DNA of 64,000 nucleotides from Actinomycetota bacterium (GTDB lineage Bacteria > Actinomycetota > Acidimicrobiia > Acidimicrobiales > Ilumatobacteraceae), in NCBI GenBank assembly GCA_016213665.1, contig JACQZX010000125.1, forward strand, positions 1-64,000, in the 5' to 3' direction. Of this stretch, positions 1 through 7,656 are shown piece by piece; the first letter of the stretch is position 1; every line of letters begins with the position of its first letter. The notes under the pieces are model-generated. The model searched no databases. It saw nothing but the letters and a program-made list of their open reading frames with translations, and was not told where the DNA came from. Position numbers and translations under genes: made by a program.

Positions 1-418
<418 letters not shown>

Positions 419-455
419 ACATCGCTCGTGCTTGCTCTGGAGTACTTAGAAGGGC

Positions 456-482
456 CGCGCCTTTCCTTTTGGAAAGTGTGCG
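456..482 (+). other. Hairpin in the 23S-5S spacer, possible rRNA processing stem
   Basis: CTTTCC (461-466) pairs with GGAAAG (471-476) across a TTTT loop. The stem can be extended below by GCGC/GTGC pairing with one bulged base. It lies midway between the 23S end and the 5S start, where RNase III-type processing stems are common. It is not followed by a T tract, so it is unlikely to be a terminator. The processing role is inference. Confidence 0.4.
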
Positions 483-502
483 CCGTCTTTGACAACAACA
501 GA

Positions 503-620
<118 letters not shown>

Positions 621-630
621 TTCTCACTCA

Positions 631-680
631 GACGCCCTTCGTCTCGCCCAGCGGCGACGGCGAAGGGCGTCGAGTATTTT
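631..680 (+). terminator. Intrinsic terminator of the rRNA operon
   Basis: GACGCCCTTCG (631-641) is perfectly complementary to CGAAGGGCGTC (661-671). Inner pairing TCGCC/GGCGA extends the hairpin, and GAGTATTTTTGG follows. The hairpin with a T run directly downstream of 5S is a classical Rho-independent terminator. Confidence 0.85.
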
Positions 681-714
681 TGGCATTACTACGGCGTTGC
701 CGGGCGCCCGGTCG

Positions 715-720
715 TAGGCT
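715..720 (+). promoter_or_regulatory. Candidate -10 box TAGGCT of a leaderless promoter
   Basis: TAGGCT ends 9 nt before the ATG at 730. No Shine-Dalgarno-like sequence precedes that ATG, and no good -35 is visible. Transcript start would fall at or just before the start codon. Prediction only. Confidence 0.35.
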
Positions 721-729
721 CGCACGACT

Positions 730-1965
730 ATGGCAAACGATCGTCGCCGCTCCGCGCCCCCACCGGGCCGATCCGCCGGCAGCCGCGGAGCTCCGCCACG
801 GGCCGGGGGGCGCGACGGGCGTCCGCCGCCGAGTCGTCGGCGCGATCCACGAGAAGATGCCGGCATCGAACGCCCGCGCCAACCAGGACGAGGCAAGCCG
901 GTAGCTAGGCCGTCAGCGGCGGCGTCCCCGAGCCGCCCGCAAGGTCCGTCGGGACCATCGGGCTCCGATGGTCGCCCGTTACGCGAACGTCGCCCGGCAG
1001 TCGATCGCAACGCGCCGGGTCGTGCGTCGCAGGGTGAGCGCGGCGGTCGGCCGCCGCGCGCCGGCGAGCGAACCGGTCGTAATCCACGGGTCGCACCCCG
1101 TCGAGTGGAGAAGCCGCTCACCAGCGCCGAGCAACGTGCTGCCGAGGTTCGAGCCCGGCGCGGTCCGCGGGGTGAGCGTCCGCAGCCGCAGCGGCCACCG
1201 TGGGAGCGCGAGCGGTGGATCGACGAAGGCTCCCTACGTGCAGAGGCGACCAACGCCGTCGATCGCGGTGCTCGCAAGGCGCCCGTGCGCGACGGGCAGC
1301 GAGCCAGCGATCCGGTAAGGCGTCGTGCCCAGCCTGGACTGTCTCCTGATGTCGTCGATGAGTTGGCAAAGGCGGCACCCGCAGCCAAGAACGCGCGCTA
1401 CAACGAGCGCCTCGCGTCGGCCGCCGATGCTCTCGATCGTGGTCGCTATGCCGACGCGCGCAGGATGGTGCAGCCGGTATTGCGCGATCTGCCGCAGATG
1501 GCCTTCGGTCACGAGATCGCCGGACTGTGCTTTTACCGACTGGGCGAGTGGCGCAAGGCCGCCACAGAACTCGAGCTTGCTCGGCAGTTGGATGGCTCGG
1601 TGAGCCACCACGCAGTGCTGGCCGACTGCTACCGGGCGCTGAAGCGCTATCACGAGGTTGAGCAATTGTGGGTCGAGTTGCGGGCGGCATCACCGGCGCC
1701 GGCGCTGTTGGCCGAGGGTCGCATCGTGGCGGCTGGCGCCGCGGCTGACCAGGGCGACCTTGCCGGGGCGCTACGCACAATGGCGAGGGCTACCGAAGTG
1801 CCCAAGAAACCCCGCGACTACCACCTGCGCCAGTGGTATGTGATCGCCGATTTGTATGACCGATCCGGCGATGTGATCAAGGCCCGCCGATTTTTCGCGC
1901 TGGTGGCCGACGTCGACAAGGAGTTCGCCGACGTCGGCGATCGGCTACGCACGCTAGGTCGTTAG
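730..1965 (+). CDS. Arg/Pro-rich protein with C-terminal TPR-like repeats, function unknown
   Basis: 411 residues. Residues 1 to about 190 are low-complexity, rich in Arg, Pro and Gly with RGG-like patches, and probably disordered and nucleic-acid binding. From about residue 220 the protein becomes a series of helical hairpins (for example HEIAGLCFYRLGEWRKAATE) typical of tetratricopeptide repeats. I see no catalytic motif, signal peptide or membrane segment. The ATG at 730 is chosen because it is preceded by a possible leaderless -10 box; the true N-terminus is uncertain because the disordered part is open in more than one frame. It stands alone after the rRNA terminator. The stop codon lies in a tandem 15-bp repeat that repeats the stop in frame. 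A protein-interaction scaffold is a guess. Confidence 0.7.
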   Translation: MANDRRRSAPPPGRSAGSRGAPPRAGGRDGRPPPSRRRDPREDAGIERPRQPGRGKPVARPSAAASPSRPQGPSGPSGSDGRPLRERRPAVDRNAPGRASQGERGGRPPRAGERTGRNPRVAPRRVEKPLTSAEQRAAEVRARRGPRGERPQPQRPPWERERWIDEGSLRAEATNAVDRGARKAPVRDGQRASDPVRRRAQPGLSPDVVDELAKAAPAAKNARYNERLASAADALDRGRYADARRMVQPVLRDLPQMAFGHEIAGLCFYRLGEWRKAATELELARQLDGSVSHHAVLADCYRALKRYHEVEQLWVELRAASPAPALLAEGRIVAAGAAADQGDLAGALRTMARATEVPKKPRDYHLRQWYVIADLYDRSGDVIKARRFFALVADVDKEFADVGDRLRTLGR

Positions 1966-2015
1966 GTCGGAGGTCGTTAGGGCGAAGGTCGTTAGGGCGA
2001 AGGTCGATAGTCGAA
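1956..2015 (+). repeat. Four tandem copies of a 15-bp repeat spanning the stop codon
   Basis: Unit AGGTCGTTAGGGCGA, with copies at 1956-1970, 1971-1985, 1986-2000 and a diverged fourth at 2001-2015. The period is a multiple of three, so each copy carries an in-frame TAG (ending at 1965, 1980, 1995 and 2010) relative to the TPR gene. It looks like local slippage duplication of the 3' end of the gene. Confidence 0.85.
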
Positions 2016-2111
2016 CCGCGTCACACCGGCGTCGTACTGTACGTACTACGGCTTCCCCCGAGACCGAAACAAGGTGCGCCGCGCCCAGGCGTGGCTGCGT
2101 GGGGAGTCGTC

Positions 2112-2447
2112 ATGAACATCGTCATTCTCAGGGGAGTACTCAGCAGCGATCCGGTCAGCCGCACACTGGCTTCGGGCTCTGTGGTGGTGTCGTTGGAAGT
2201 CACCACCACCGTCGAAGGGTCGTCGGTGTCGGTACCGGTCGCGTGGTTCGATCCTGCGCGCGAAGTGCTGTTTGCCGCCGGCGACGCGTTGGTGGTCACG
2301 GGCACTGTGCGCCGTCGCTTCTTCCGCAGCGCCGGCCTCACACAGAGCCGCACCGAAGTTGTGGCTACCGAGGTCGTCGCGGCCGGCCGCGCGCGGCAGG
2401 TGAAAGCCGCGGTCGGCCGCGCGATCAAACTCGCCAACGCCGCCTGA
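2112..2447 (+). CDS. ssb: Single-stranded DNA-binding (OB-fold) protein, short SSB-like
   Basis: 111 residues. The N-terminal MNIVILRGVLSSDPVSRTL and the following strands match the OB-fold of the SSB family, which binds single-stranded DNA during replication and repair. The ATG at 2112 is preferred over an in-frame GTG at 2091 because GGGGAG lies 5 nt upstream. The protein stops soon after the OB fold (ending IKLANAA): the glycine-rich linker and the acidic DDDIPF-type tip that recruits partner proteins in housekeeping SSBs are absent. It is therefore probably a secondary SSB paralogue rather than the replication SSB; the latter is usually next to rpsF/rpsR, and neither is here. It stands alone and converges on the aldolase gene 15 bp away. 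Confidence 0.8.
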   Translation: MNIVILRGVLSSDPVSRTLASGSVVVSLEVTTTVEGSSVSVPVAWFDPAREVLFAAGDALVVTGTVRRRFFRSAGLTQSRTEVVATEVVAAGRARQVKAAVGRAIKLANAA

Positions 2448-2462
2448 CTCGTTGCCGATGCA

Positions 2463-3548
2463 TCAGGCCAGTGTGTTGATGTTGCCGAGTTCAGTGAAGC
2501 CTTGCTCGAGTCGCTCGACGAAACTCACCTCGCCGGCACGCAGCCACATCCGCGGGTCGTAGTACTTCTTGTTCGGCGCATTGGCACCCTTGGGGTTGCC
2601 CAACTGGCCCTGCAAGTAGTCGTGGTTGTCGACCTCGTAGCGCCGCACGCCATCCCACAGCGCCCACTGCAGGTCGGTGTCGAGGTTCATCTTCACCACG
2701 CCGTAGGAAATGGCCTCGGCGATTTCCTGCGGCGTGCTGCCGGAACCACCGTGGAAGACGAAGTTCACCGGGTTCTTGCCGGTGCCGAGCTTGGCGGCGA
2801 TGTGCTCTTGTGACGCGCGCAGAATCGCGGGTTTGAGCACGACGTTGCCGGGCTTGTAGACGCCGTGCACATTGCCGAAGGCAGCGGCGATGGTGAAGCG
2901 ATCACTGATCGCCGACAAACGCTCGTAGGCGTAGCAGACCTCCTCGGGCTTGCTGTACAGGTCGCTCTGGTCGGCATCGCTGTTATCGACGCCGTCTTCC
3001 TCGCCGCCGGTGATGCCGAGTTCGATCTCCAGCGTCATGCCCATCTTTGACATGCGTGTGAGGTACTTGGCGCAGATATCGAGGTTCTCGGCGATCGGCT
3101 CCTCGGAGAGATCGAGCATATGCGAGCTGTACAACGGTGTGCCGGTGCGAGCGAAATGGGCTTCACCGGCGTCGAGCAGGAGATCGATCCAGCCAAGCTT
3201 GTCCTTGGCACAGTGATCGGTGTGCAAGATGACGCGGGCGTTGTAGGCCGCGGCGAGCGAGTGCACGTGCAGCGCGGCCGCGACCGAACCGGCGGCGGCC
3301 GCCGCGTCGCCTTTCAACGCCATGCCCTTGCCGCCGACGAAGGCACCACCACCGTGGGAGTACTGGATGATGACGGGACTGTTCACTTTGGCCGCCGTCT
3401 CCATCACGGCATTGGTGGTGTTGCTTCCGGTGCAATTGGCGGCCGGCAGCGCGAAGCCACGCTGTTTGGCAAGCGCAAAAACGGCTGTCACGGTATCGCC
3501 GGTGAGAACGCCGGGGGGAAATTGGGAGGATGTGGTCACGATCGGCAT
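2463..3548 (-). CDS. fba: Class II fructose-bisphosphate aldolase
   Basis: 361 residues, almost the length of E. coli FbaA, and alignable with it end to end. It catalyses reversible cleavage of fructose 1,6-bisphosphate to dihydroxyacetone phosphate and glyceraldehyde 3-phosphate in glycolysis and gluconeogenesis, in the cytoplasm. The zinc-binding and catalytic HTDHC motif is at residues 109-113, GGEEDGVDN follows, and FHGGSGS and the C-terminal KKYYDPRMWLRAGE are conserved. The ATG at 3548 is chosen because AGGA lies 8 nt before it; an upstream ATG at 3575 would overlap the preceding gene. It lies 13 nt after the DUF1015 gene and is probably co-transcribed with it. Confidence 0.97.
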   Translation of the reverse strand: MPIVTTSSQFPPGVLTGDTVTAVFALAKQRGFALPAANCTGSNTTNAVMETAAKVNSPVIIQYSHGGGAFVGGKGMALKGDAAAAAGSVAAALHVHSLAAAYNARVILHTDHCAKDKLGWIDLLLDAGEAHFARTGTPLYSSHMLDLSEEPIAENLDICAKYLTRMSKMGMTLEIELGITGGEEDGVDNSDADQSDLYSKPEEVCYAYERLSAISDRFTIAAAFGNVHGVYKPGNVVLKPAILRASQEHIAAKLGTGKNPVNFVFHGGSGSTPQEIAEAISYGVVKMNLDTDLQWALWDGVRRYEVDNHDYLQGQLGNPKGANAPNKKYYDPRMWLRAGEVSFVERLEQGFTELGNINTLA

Positions 3549-3561
3549 TGTATTCCTGTTG

Positions 3562-4782
3562 CTATTGGCCGTCATCCCCGACGGCTCGGCCAGCCAACGG
3601 GCGCAGCACCAACCCGGTGCGCAGTTTTGGCGTGAAGAACGTCGACTTCGGCGGCATCAGCAGCCGCTCATTGGCAGTGCGCCGGATCTCGACGATGCTC
3701 GTCGGGCGGATGATGACACCGACGATGGCTTCACCGCCGGCGGCGGCTTCCACCACATGCTGCACTCCATGCTGATACGTGACGGAAATCTCGTGGTCGC
3801 GCAGCGCATGCTCGAGAAAGGCACCGTCGAGTGCCCGCACGCCTTCGAACGCGCGCGCGATGGGCGTGAGCCAAACACCGGTGCCGTCGGGTCGCACCGC
3901 GCACAGGGCGCCACGGCGAACCACCTCGACGGCGAAGTCGGGTGTCACGACGCCCGCCTCCTGCAGTTCGAACGACTCCGCCAACAGCTCGAGCAGCGAG
4001 TCGACGGTGAGCCCGTGGTAGAGCCGGTGGATGGCGTCGATGCTCAGTTGGTTCTCGACCAGCTCAGCGACGTAGGCCAGCGTCAACTCGGCCGCCGACT
4101 CGGCGCCGCGGTGGGCACGGACTTCGTCGCGGAAGGTGCGACTGATCGCGTAGCGGTGATGGCCATCGGCGATCAGCACCGGGTTGCCACCGACGGCAGC
4201 GCTGATCGCTGCAACTCGCTTGGTGTCGCTGACGCGTTCGACGCTGTGCACAACACCCTGGTCGTCGATGCAGGTGCCCATCGACTCGCCCGGCTCGCGC
4301 AGCAGTTCGGTGAGTCCAGCGGTGAGCGAGAGTCCCCACACCGGTGACAGATTGGTGTCGGTAGCGCGGGTGAGATCGAGCCGATCGGTCTTGGCCTTGG
4401 GCACTGTGCGCTCATGAGGGAGAACACCAGATGCGCCGTCGTCGACTACTTCCAGGCCGCCGAGAACACCGACGGTCTCGCGTTGTTCGCCGGCTTCATC
4501 GGTGAATCGCATGCGATACAGCGTGAAGGAGGGCTCGTCGTCGCGAACGAGTGTGCCGTCGGTGATCCATTCGGCGAGGCGTCGGCCTGCCGCCTCGTAA
4601 CGCTCCGGTCCGTCGGCTTCGCGGGGCACATCAATGGCGACGATGTTGCGCGGATGCCGGTGCAGCAAGTGCAACACATCGCCATCGCTGAGGACGTCGT
4701 ATGGCGGTGCAACGACCAGGTCGAGTGGCAGACCGGGGGCGTAGCGCAGGGCGGCGAAGGGTTCGAAGCGGGGCACAGCCAC
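3562..4782 (-). CDS. DUF1015 family protein, function unknown
   Basis: 406 residues matching the DUF1015 family: VAPPYDVLS near the N-terminus, the signature ADGHHRYA in the middle, and a C-terminal LMPPKSTFFTPKLRTG block. Family members are soluble and widely conserved, but their reaction is not established to my knowledge. The start is GTG at 4782; a second GTG two codons later (4776) is equally possible. It shares a 34-bp divergent intergenic space with the HAD gene at 4817 and is followed by fba, so a metabolic role is plausible but unproven. Confidence 0.88.
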   Translation of the reverse strand: MAVPRFEPFAALRYAPGLPLDLVVAPPYDVLSDGDVLHLLHRHPRNIVAIDVPREADGPERYEAAGRRLAEWITDGTLVRDDEPSFTLYRMRFTDEAGEQRETVGVLGGLEVVDDGASGVLPHERTVPKAKTDRLDLTRATDTNLSPVWGLSLTAGLTELLREPGESMGTCIDDQGVVHSVERVSDTKRVAAISAAVGGNPVLIADGHHRYAISRTFRDEVRAHRGAESAAELTLAYVAELVENQLSIDAIHRLYHGLTVDSLLELLAESFELQEAGVVTPDFAVEVVRRGALCAVRPDGTGVWLTPIARAFEGVRALDGAFLEHALRDHEISVTYQHGVQHVVEAAAGGEAIVGVIIRPTSIVEIRRTANERLLMPPKSTFFTPKLRTGLVLRPLAGRAVGDDGQ

Positions 4783-4816
4783 AGGTTTACATCTCGCGTG
4801 CCATCATGGCCAGGCG

Positions 4817-5635
4817 ATGACGGCAACGGCGAACTCACCGAAGGTGCCTGGCGCCGTCCTGTGCGACCTCGACGGGGTGGTCTGGCTTGCTCATCGACCA
4901 ATTGCGGGCGCGGTCGCGGCCATCGCCGCGCTGCGGTCGGCCGGCCATCGAGTCCTGTTCGTCACCAACAACTCCGCGGACACGATCGAGGCTCAGCAGG
5001 CCGCGTTGGCGGCCATTGGCGTGCCGGCGGTCGGCGATGTGCTCACCTCGGCGATGGCAGCCGGGCGGTTGGTGGAGCCCGGGGAACGGGTGGTGGTGTG
5101 CGGCGGGGAAGGAATCCGCCAGGCGATGCGGCAGCGGGGAGCAGTCGTCGTCGAGAGTTCTGAGTCAGCGGGGGCGGCGGGCATCGATGCCGTAGTCGTC
5201 GGTTTCCACCGCGACTTCGACTACGCCGGACTGACGCGCGCGGCGGCGGCCGTGCGGGGCGGTGCGCGGCTGATCGGGACCAACGACGACGCCACCTACC
5301 CGACGCCTTCTGGCCCGATCCCTGGTGGTGGCTCGATCTTGGCAGCTGTGCAGACGGCCGCCGGCGTGGCTGCCGTCGTCGCCGGCAAGCCATATCGCCC
5401 GATGGTCGAGTTGGTCGAGGCCGAGATCGGCCCGGACGCGGCCAAGCAGGCCGTGATGGTCGGCGATCGACCGAGCACCGACGGGCGGTTCGCACGCGCG
5501 CTCGGCTGCGCGTATGCCCACGTTCACAGCGGGGTGACACCTCGTGGAGCCGCCCTCGATCCAGAGGCGAACCTGACCGCCGACGATCTCGCCGCCGTGG
5601 CACAAGCGCTGCTCGCGGGGTGGGGGCTAGGCTGA
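4817..5635 (+). CDS. HAD-IIA family sugar/glycol-phosphate phosphatase (NagD/PGP-like)
   Basis: 272 residues of the HAD superfamily, subclass IIA. Motif I is CDLDGVVW with nucleophile Asp17 and acid/base Asp19. FVTNN is motif II, AGKP contains the motif III Lys, and GDRPSTDG is motif IV. The cap domain lies between motifs II and III, as in NagD and phosphoglycolate phosphatases. The protein should dephosphorylate a small phosphorylated metabolite in the cytoplasm; the substrate cannot be read from sequence. It is the first gene of a run followed at 5640 by a phasin-like gene, tlyA and nadK. In many actinobacteria an HAD protein sits just upstream of tlyA, which fits. Confidence 0.9.
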   Translation: MTATANSPKVPGAVLCDLDGVVWLAHRPIAGAVAAIAALRSAGHRVLFVTNNSADTIEAQQAALAAIGVPAVGDVLTSAMAAGRLVEPGERVVVCGGEGIRQAMRQRGAVVVESSESAGAAGIDAVVVGFHRDFDYAGLTRAAAAVRGGARLIGTNDDATYPTPSGPIPGGGSILAAVQTAAGVAAVVAGKPYRPMVELVEAEIGPDAAKQAVMVGDRPSTDGRFARALGCAYAHVHSGVTPRGAALDPEANLTADDLAAVAQALLAGWGLG

Positions 5636-5639
5636 AGCC

Positions 5640-6002
5640 ATGTCAGAAAGCCCACTCCTCAAACGGATGCTCGACGCCGGTATGCAGTTCACCGAGATGT
5701 CGCAGAAACAAGCAGAGAAGCTTGTCAAGGAATTCGTCAAGGCCGGCCAGGCCCGCCGCAAGGACACCGACGAGATGGTCCGCCAGTTGGTCGACCGCGG
5801 GCGCGGGCTCAGCGAGCAAATTGTCGCCACCGTGCAGGCCGAGCTTTCGAAGCAACTCGGCAAGCTCGCCGGCAGGCTCGATGAGGTCGAGGCGCGGGTG
5901 GAGACGCTCGCGGCGCGTGTCGGCATCGTCGCCAAACCGGCGACCCCGGCCGCCGACGACGCGAAAAAGTCAACCCAGAAGGTCGACTCGCAGAGCGACT
6001 GA
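5640..6002 (+). CDS. Small coiled-coil, phasin-like protein
   Basis: 120 residues, highly charged and almost entirely helical: KQAEKLVKEFVKAGQARRKD and the region KLAGRLDEVEARVETLAARV form heptads. A short Pro/Ala spacer and a Lys/Ser-rich tail follow. The pattern resembles phasin-like and polyhydroxyalkanoate granule-associated small proteins and the unnamed small proteins found before tlyA in actinobacteria. There are no catalytic residues and no signal peptide. It starts 4 nt after the HAD gene, and its TGA overlaps the ATG of tlyA by one base, so the two are translationally coupled. A binding or oligomerising role is inferred. Confidence 0.75.
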   Translation: MSESPLLKRMLDAGMQFTEMSQKQAEKLVKEFVKAGQARRKDTDEMVRQLVDRGRGLSEQIVATVQAELSKQLGKLAGRLDEVEARVETLAARVGIVAKPATPAADDAKKSTQKVDSQSD

Positions 6003-6763
6003 TGGTGGCGAGACGCCAACGGCTCGACGCCGAGCTTGTGCGCCGGGCCCTGGTCGAGAGTCGCACCGATGCCGTGAACGCGATCGGACTCGGACGGGTG
6101 CACGTCAACGGAGCGGTCGCCGACAAGCCGTCTCGGCAGGTTCTGGCCGCCGATGCGATCATCGTCAGCGGACCGCCGCCGCGATTCGTCAGCCGCGGCG
6201 GTGAGAAACTCGATGGCGCACTTGTCGAGTTCGGCATTGATGTCCACGGCAAGCGTGTGCTCGACGCTGGCGCGAGCACGGGCGGGTTCAGCGACTGCCT
6301 GTTACAGCGCGGCGCCTCGCACGTGGTGGCCCTCGACGTCGGCCATGGGCAACTGCACCCGCGAATTCGCAGCGATGAGCGGGTGACGGTGCTCGAGCGA
6401 TTTCACGTGCGTGACGCCGACCCGGCCGCAATTGGCGGGACGGTTCAAGTCGCCACCGCGGATCTTTCGTTCATCTCGCTCGCGCGAGCGCTCGATGCCC
6501 TGATTCGGTGCAGCGACCCCGGTGGCGACCTGGTGCTGCTGGTCAAGCCACAGTTCGAGGCAGGTCGCGTCGAGGTATCTCGTGGCCGAGGTGTGATCAT
6601 CGATCCCGAAATCCATCACCGGATACAAGGTGAGATAACGGCGGAATTGGAGCGGCGAGGCTGTCGCGTCGTTGCCTGGATGCCCTCGCCGCTTGTCGGC
6701 GGCGATGGCAACCGCGAGTTCCTTGTGCACGCCACCACTCAGCGGTCAGGATGCCCCGCGTGA
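6002..6763 (+). CDS. tlyA: TlyA-type rRNA (cytidine-2'-O)-methyltransferase
   Basis: 253 residues. An S4 RNA-binding domain (about 5-60) is followed by an FtsJ/RrmJ methyltransferase domain. SRGGEKLDGAL carries the first catalytic Lys (Lys69), VLDAGASTGGFSDCL (87-100) binds S-adenosylmethionine, and LLVKPQFEAG holds the second Lys. In mycobacteria TlyA methylates 2'-OH of cytidines in 16S and 23S rRNA and its loss gives capreomycin resistance. The older name haemolysin is misleading. Its position immediately before nadK and recN is the standard actinobacterial context. It overlaps nadK by 4 bases. Confidence 0.95.
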   Translation: MVARRQRLDAELVRRALVESRTDAVNAIGLGRVHVNGAVADKPSRQVLAADAIIVSGPPPRFVSRGGEKLDGALVEFGIDVHGKRVLDAGASTGGFSDCLLQRGASHVVALDVGHGQLHPRIRSDERVTVLERFHVRDADPAAIGGTVQVATADLSFISLARALDALIRCSDPGGDLVLLVKPQFEAGRVEVSRGRGVIIDPEIHHRIQGEITAELERRGCRVVAWMPSPLVGGDGNREFLVHATTQRSGCPA

Positions 6764-7656
6764 GTTCTGTGCTTTTGGTCGCTCATCACGATCGCCCGGA
6801 AGCCGCCGTGATCGCGTCGTCGGCGGCCGAGTGGCTGCGCGCACACGGACACGAGCCGTGGATGGTTCCTTCTGATGCGGCCGCACTCGGGCGCCGCGAC
6901 CTCGCAGCGGAACACGACATCGGCACTGCTGATCTGGCGGTGAGCCTCGGCGGCGATGGCACCGTGCTGCGCACCGTGAAACTGGTCAGCGAACGGATCG
7001 GACAGATCGAAAACCCGATTCCGATCGTCGGCGTCAACGTCGGCTTGCTCGGCTACCTGACCGAGGTCGAGCCGGAAGCGCTGTCGGCAGCACTCGAGCG
7101 CTGGTTCGCGGGCGCCGACGCCGGCGGTTGGCATCTCGACGAGCGCATGATGCTCACTGTCACTTTGCTGCGCGCGGCGGGTGGCGAGGGAAGCAGTGCC
7201 CCGGCAGAGTCGTGGCATGCGCTCAACGAGGGAGTGGTCGAAAAGTTGGAAGCGGGCCACACGGTGCGCTTACGAGTAGCAATTGATGGCATCCCGTTCA
7301 CCTCCTACGCGGCCGACGGCTTGATACTTGCGACTCCTACCGGATCGACGGCCTACTCGATGTCGGCCCGCGGGCCGGTGCTCTCGCCAAGAATGCGTGC
7401 AGTTTTGTTGACTCCGGTTTCTCCGCACATGTCGTTTGACAGATCGTTGGTTATCGATCCGAGCGAGATGGTCGACGTGGAGGTTCTGGGCCACCGGTCG
7501 GCAACGCTGTCGATCGACGGGCAACCGGCGGCAACGTTGGTCGAGGGCGACCGCGTCTCTGTTGCGCCGGCACAACACGTCGCTCGCTTCGTTCGCTTCA
7601 GTGATCGCCGCTTTCACCAGATCCTGAAGACGAAGTTCGGTTTGGCGGATCGATAG
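6760..7656 (+). CDS. nadK: NAD kinase
   Basis: 298 residues from a GTG at 6760. This start overlaps the tlyA stop as GTGA and has AGGA about 9 nt upstream; an ATG at 6751 is possible but has no spacing to that AGGA. The enzyme phosphorylates NAD to NADP with ATP or polyphosphate in the cytoplasm. The diagnostic SLGGDGT motif is at about 62-68, followed by the LNEGVVEK segment (NE motif) and LATPTGSTAYSMSARGP in the second domain. The length is typical for the family. recN starts on the base after its stop codon. Confidence 0.97.
   Translation: MSSVLLVAHHDRPEAAVIASSAAEWLRAHGHEPWMVPSDAAALGRRDLAAEHDIGTADLAVSLGGDGTVLRTVKLVSERIGQIENPIPIVGVNVGLLGYLTEVEPEALSAALERWFAGADAGGWHLDERMMLTVTLLRAAGGEGSSAPAESWHALNEGVVEKLEAGHTVRLRVAIDGIPFTSYAADGLILATPTGSTAYSMSARGPVLSPRMRAVLLTPVSPHMSFDRSLVIDPSEMVDVEVLGHRSATLSIDGQPAATLVEGDRVSVAPAQHVARFVRFSDRRFHQILKTKFGLADR

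Noticed and set aside
624-1388. Minus-strand ORF of 254 aa opposite the TPR gene
   Set aside because: Composition is Arg/Pro/Ala-rich as expected of the antisense of GC-rich coding DNA, no family features, and it begins inside and runs opposite to a gene with recognisable TPR repeats.
2011-2049. Possible LexA box or operator before ssb (TCGAAC at 2011-2016; imperfect inverted repeat GTCGTAC/GTACTAC at 2031-2049)
   Set aside because: The second half of the LexA site (GTTCGA) is missing, and the inverted repeat has a mismatch and no known match. Not strong enough to call.
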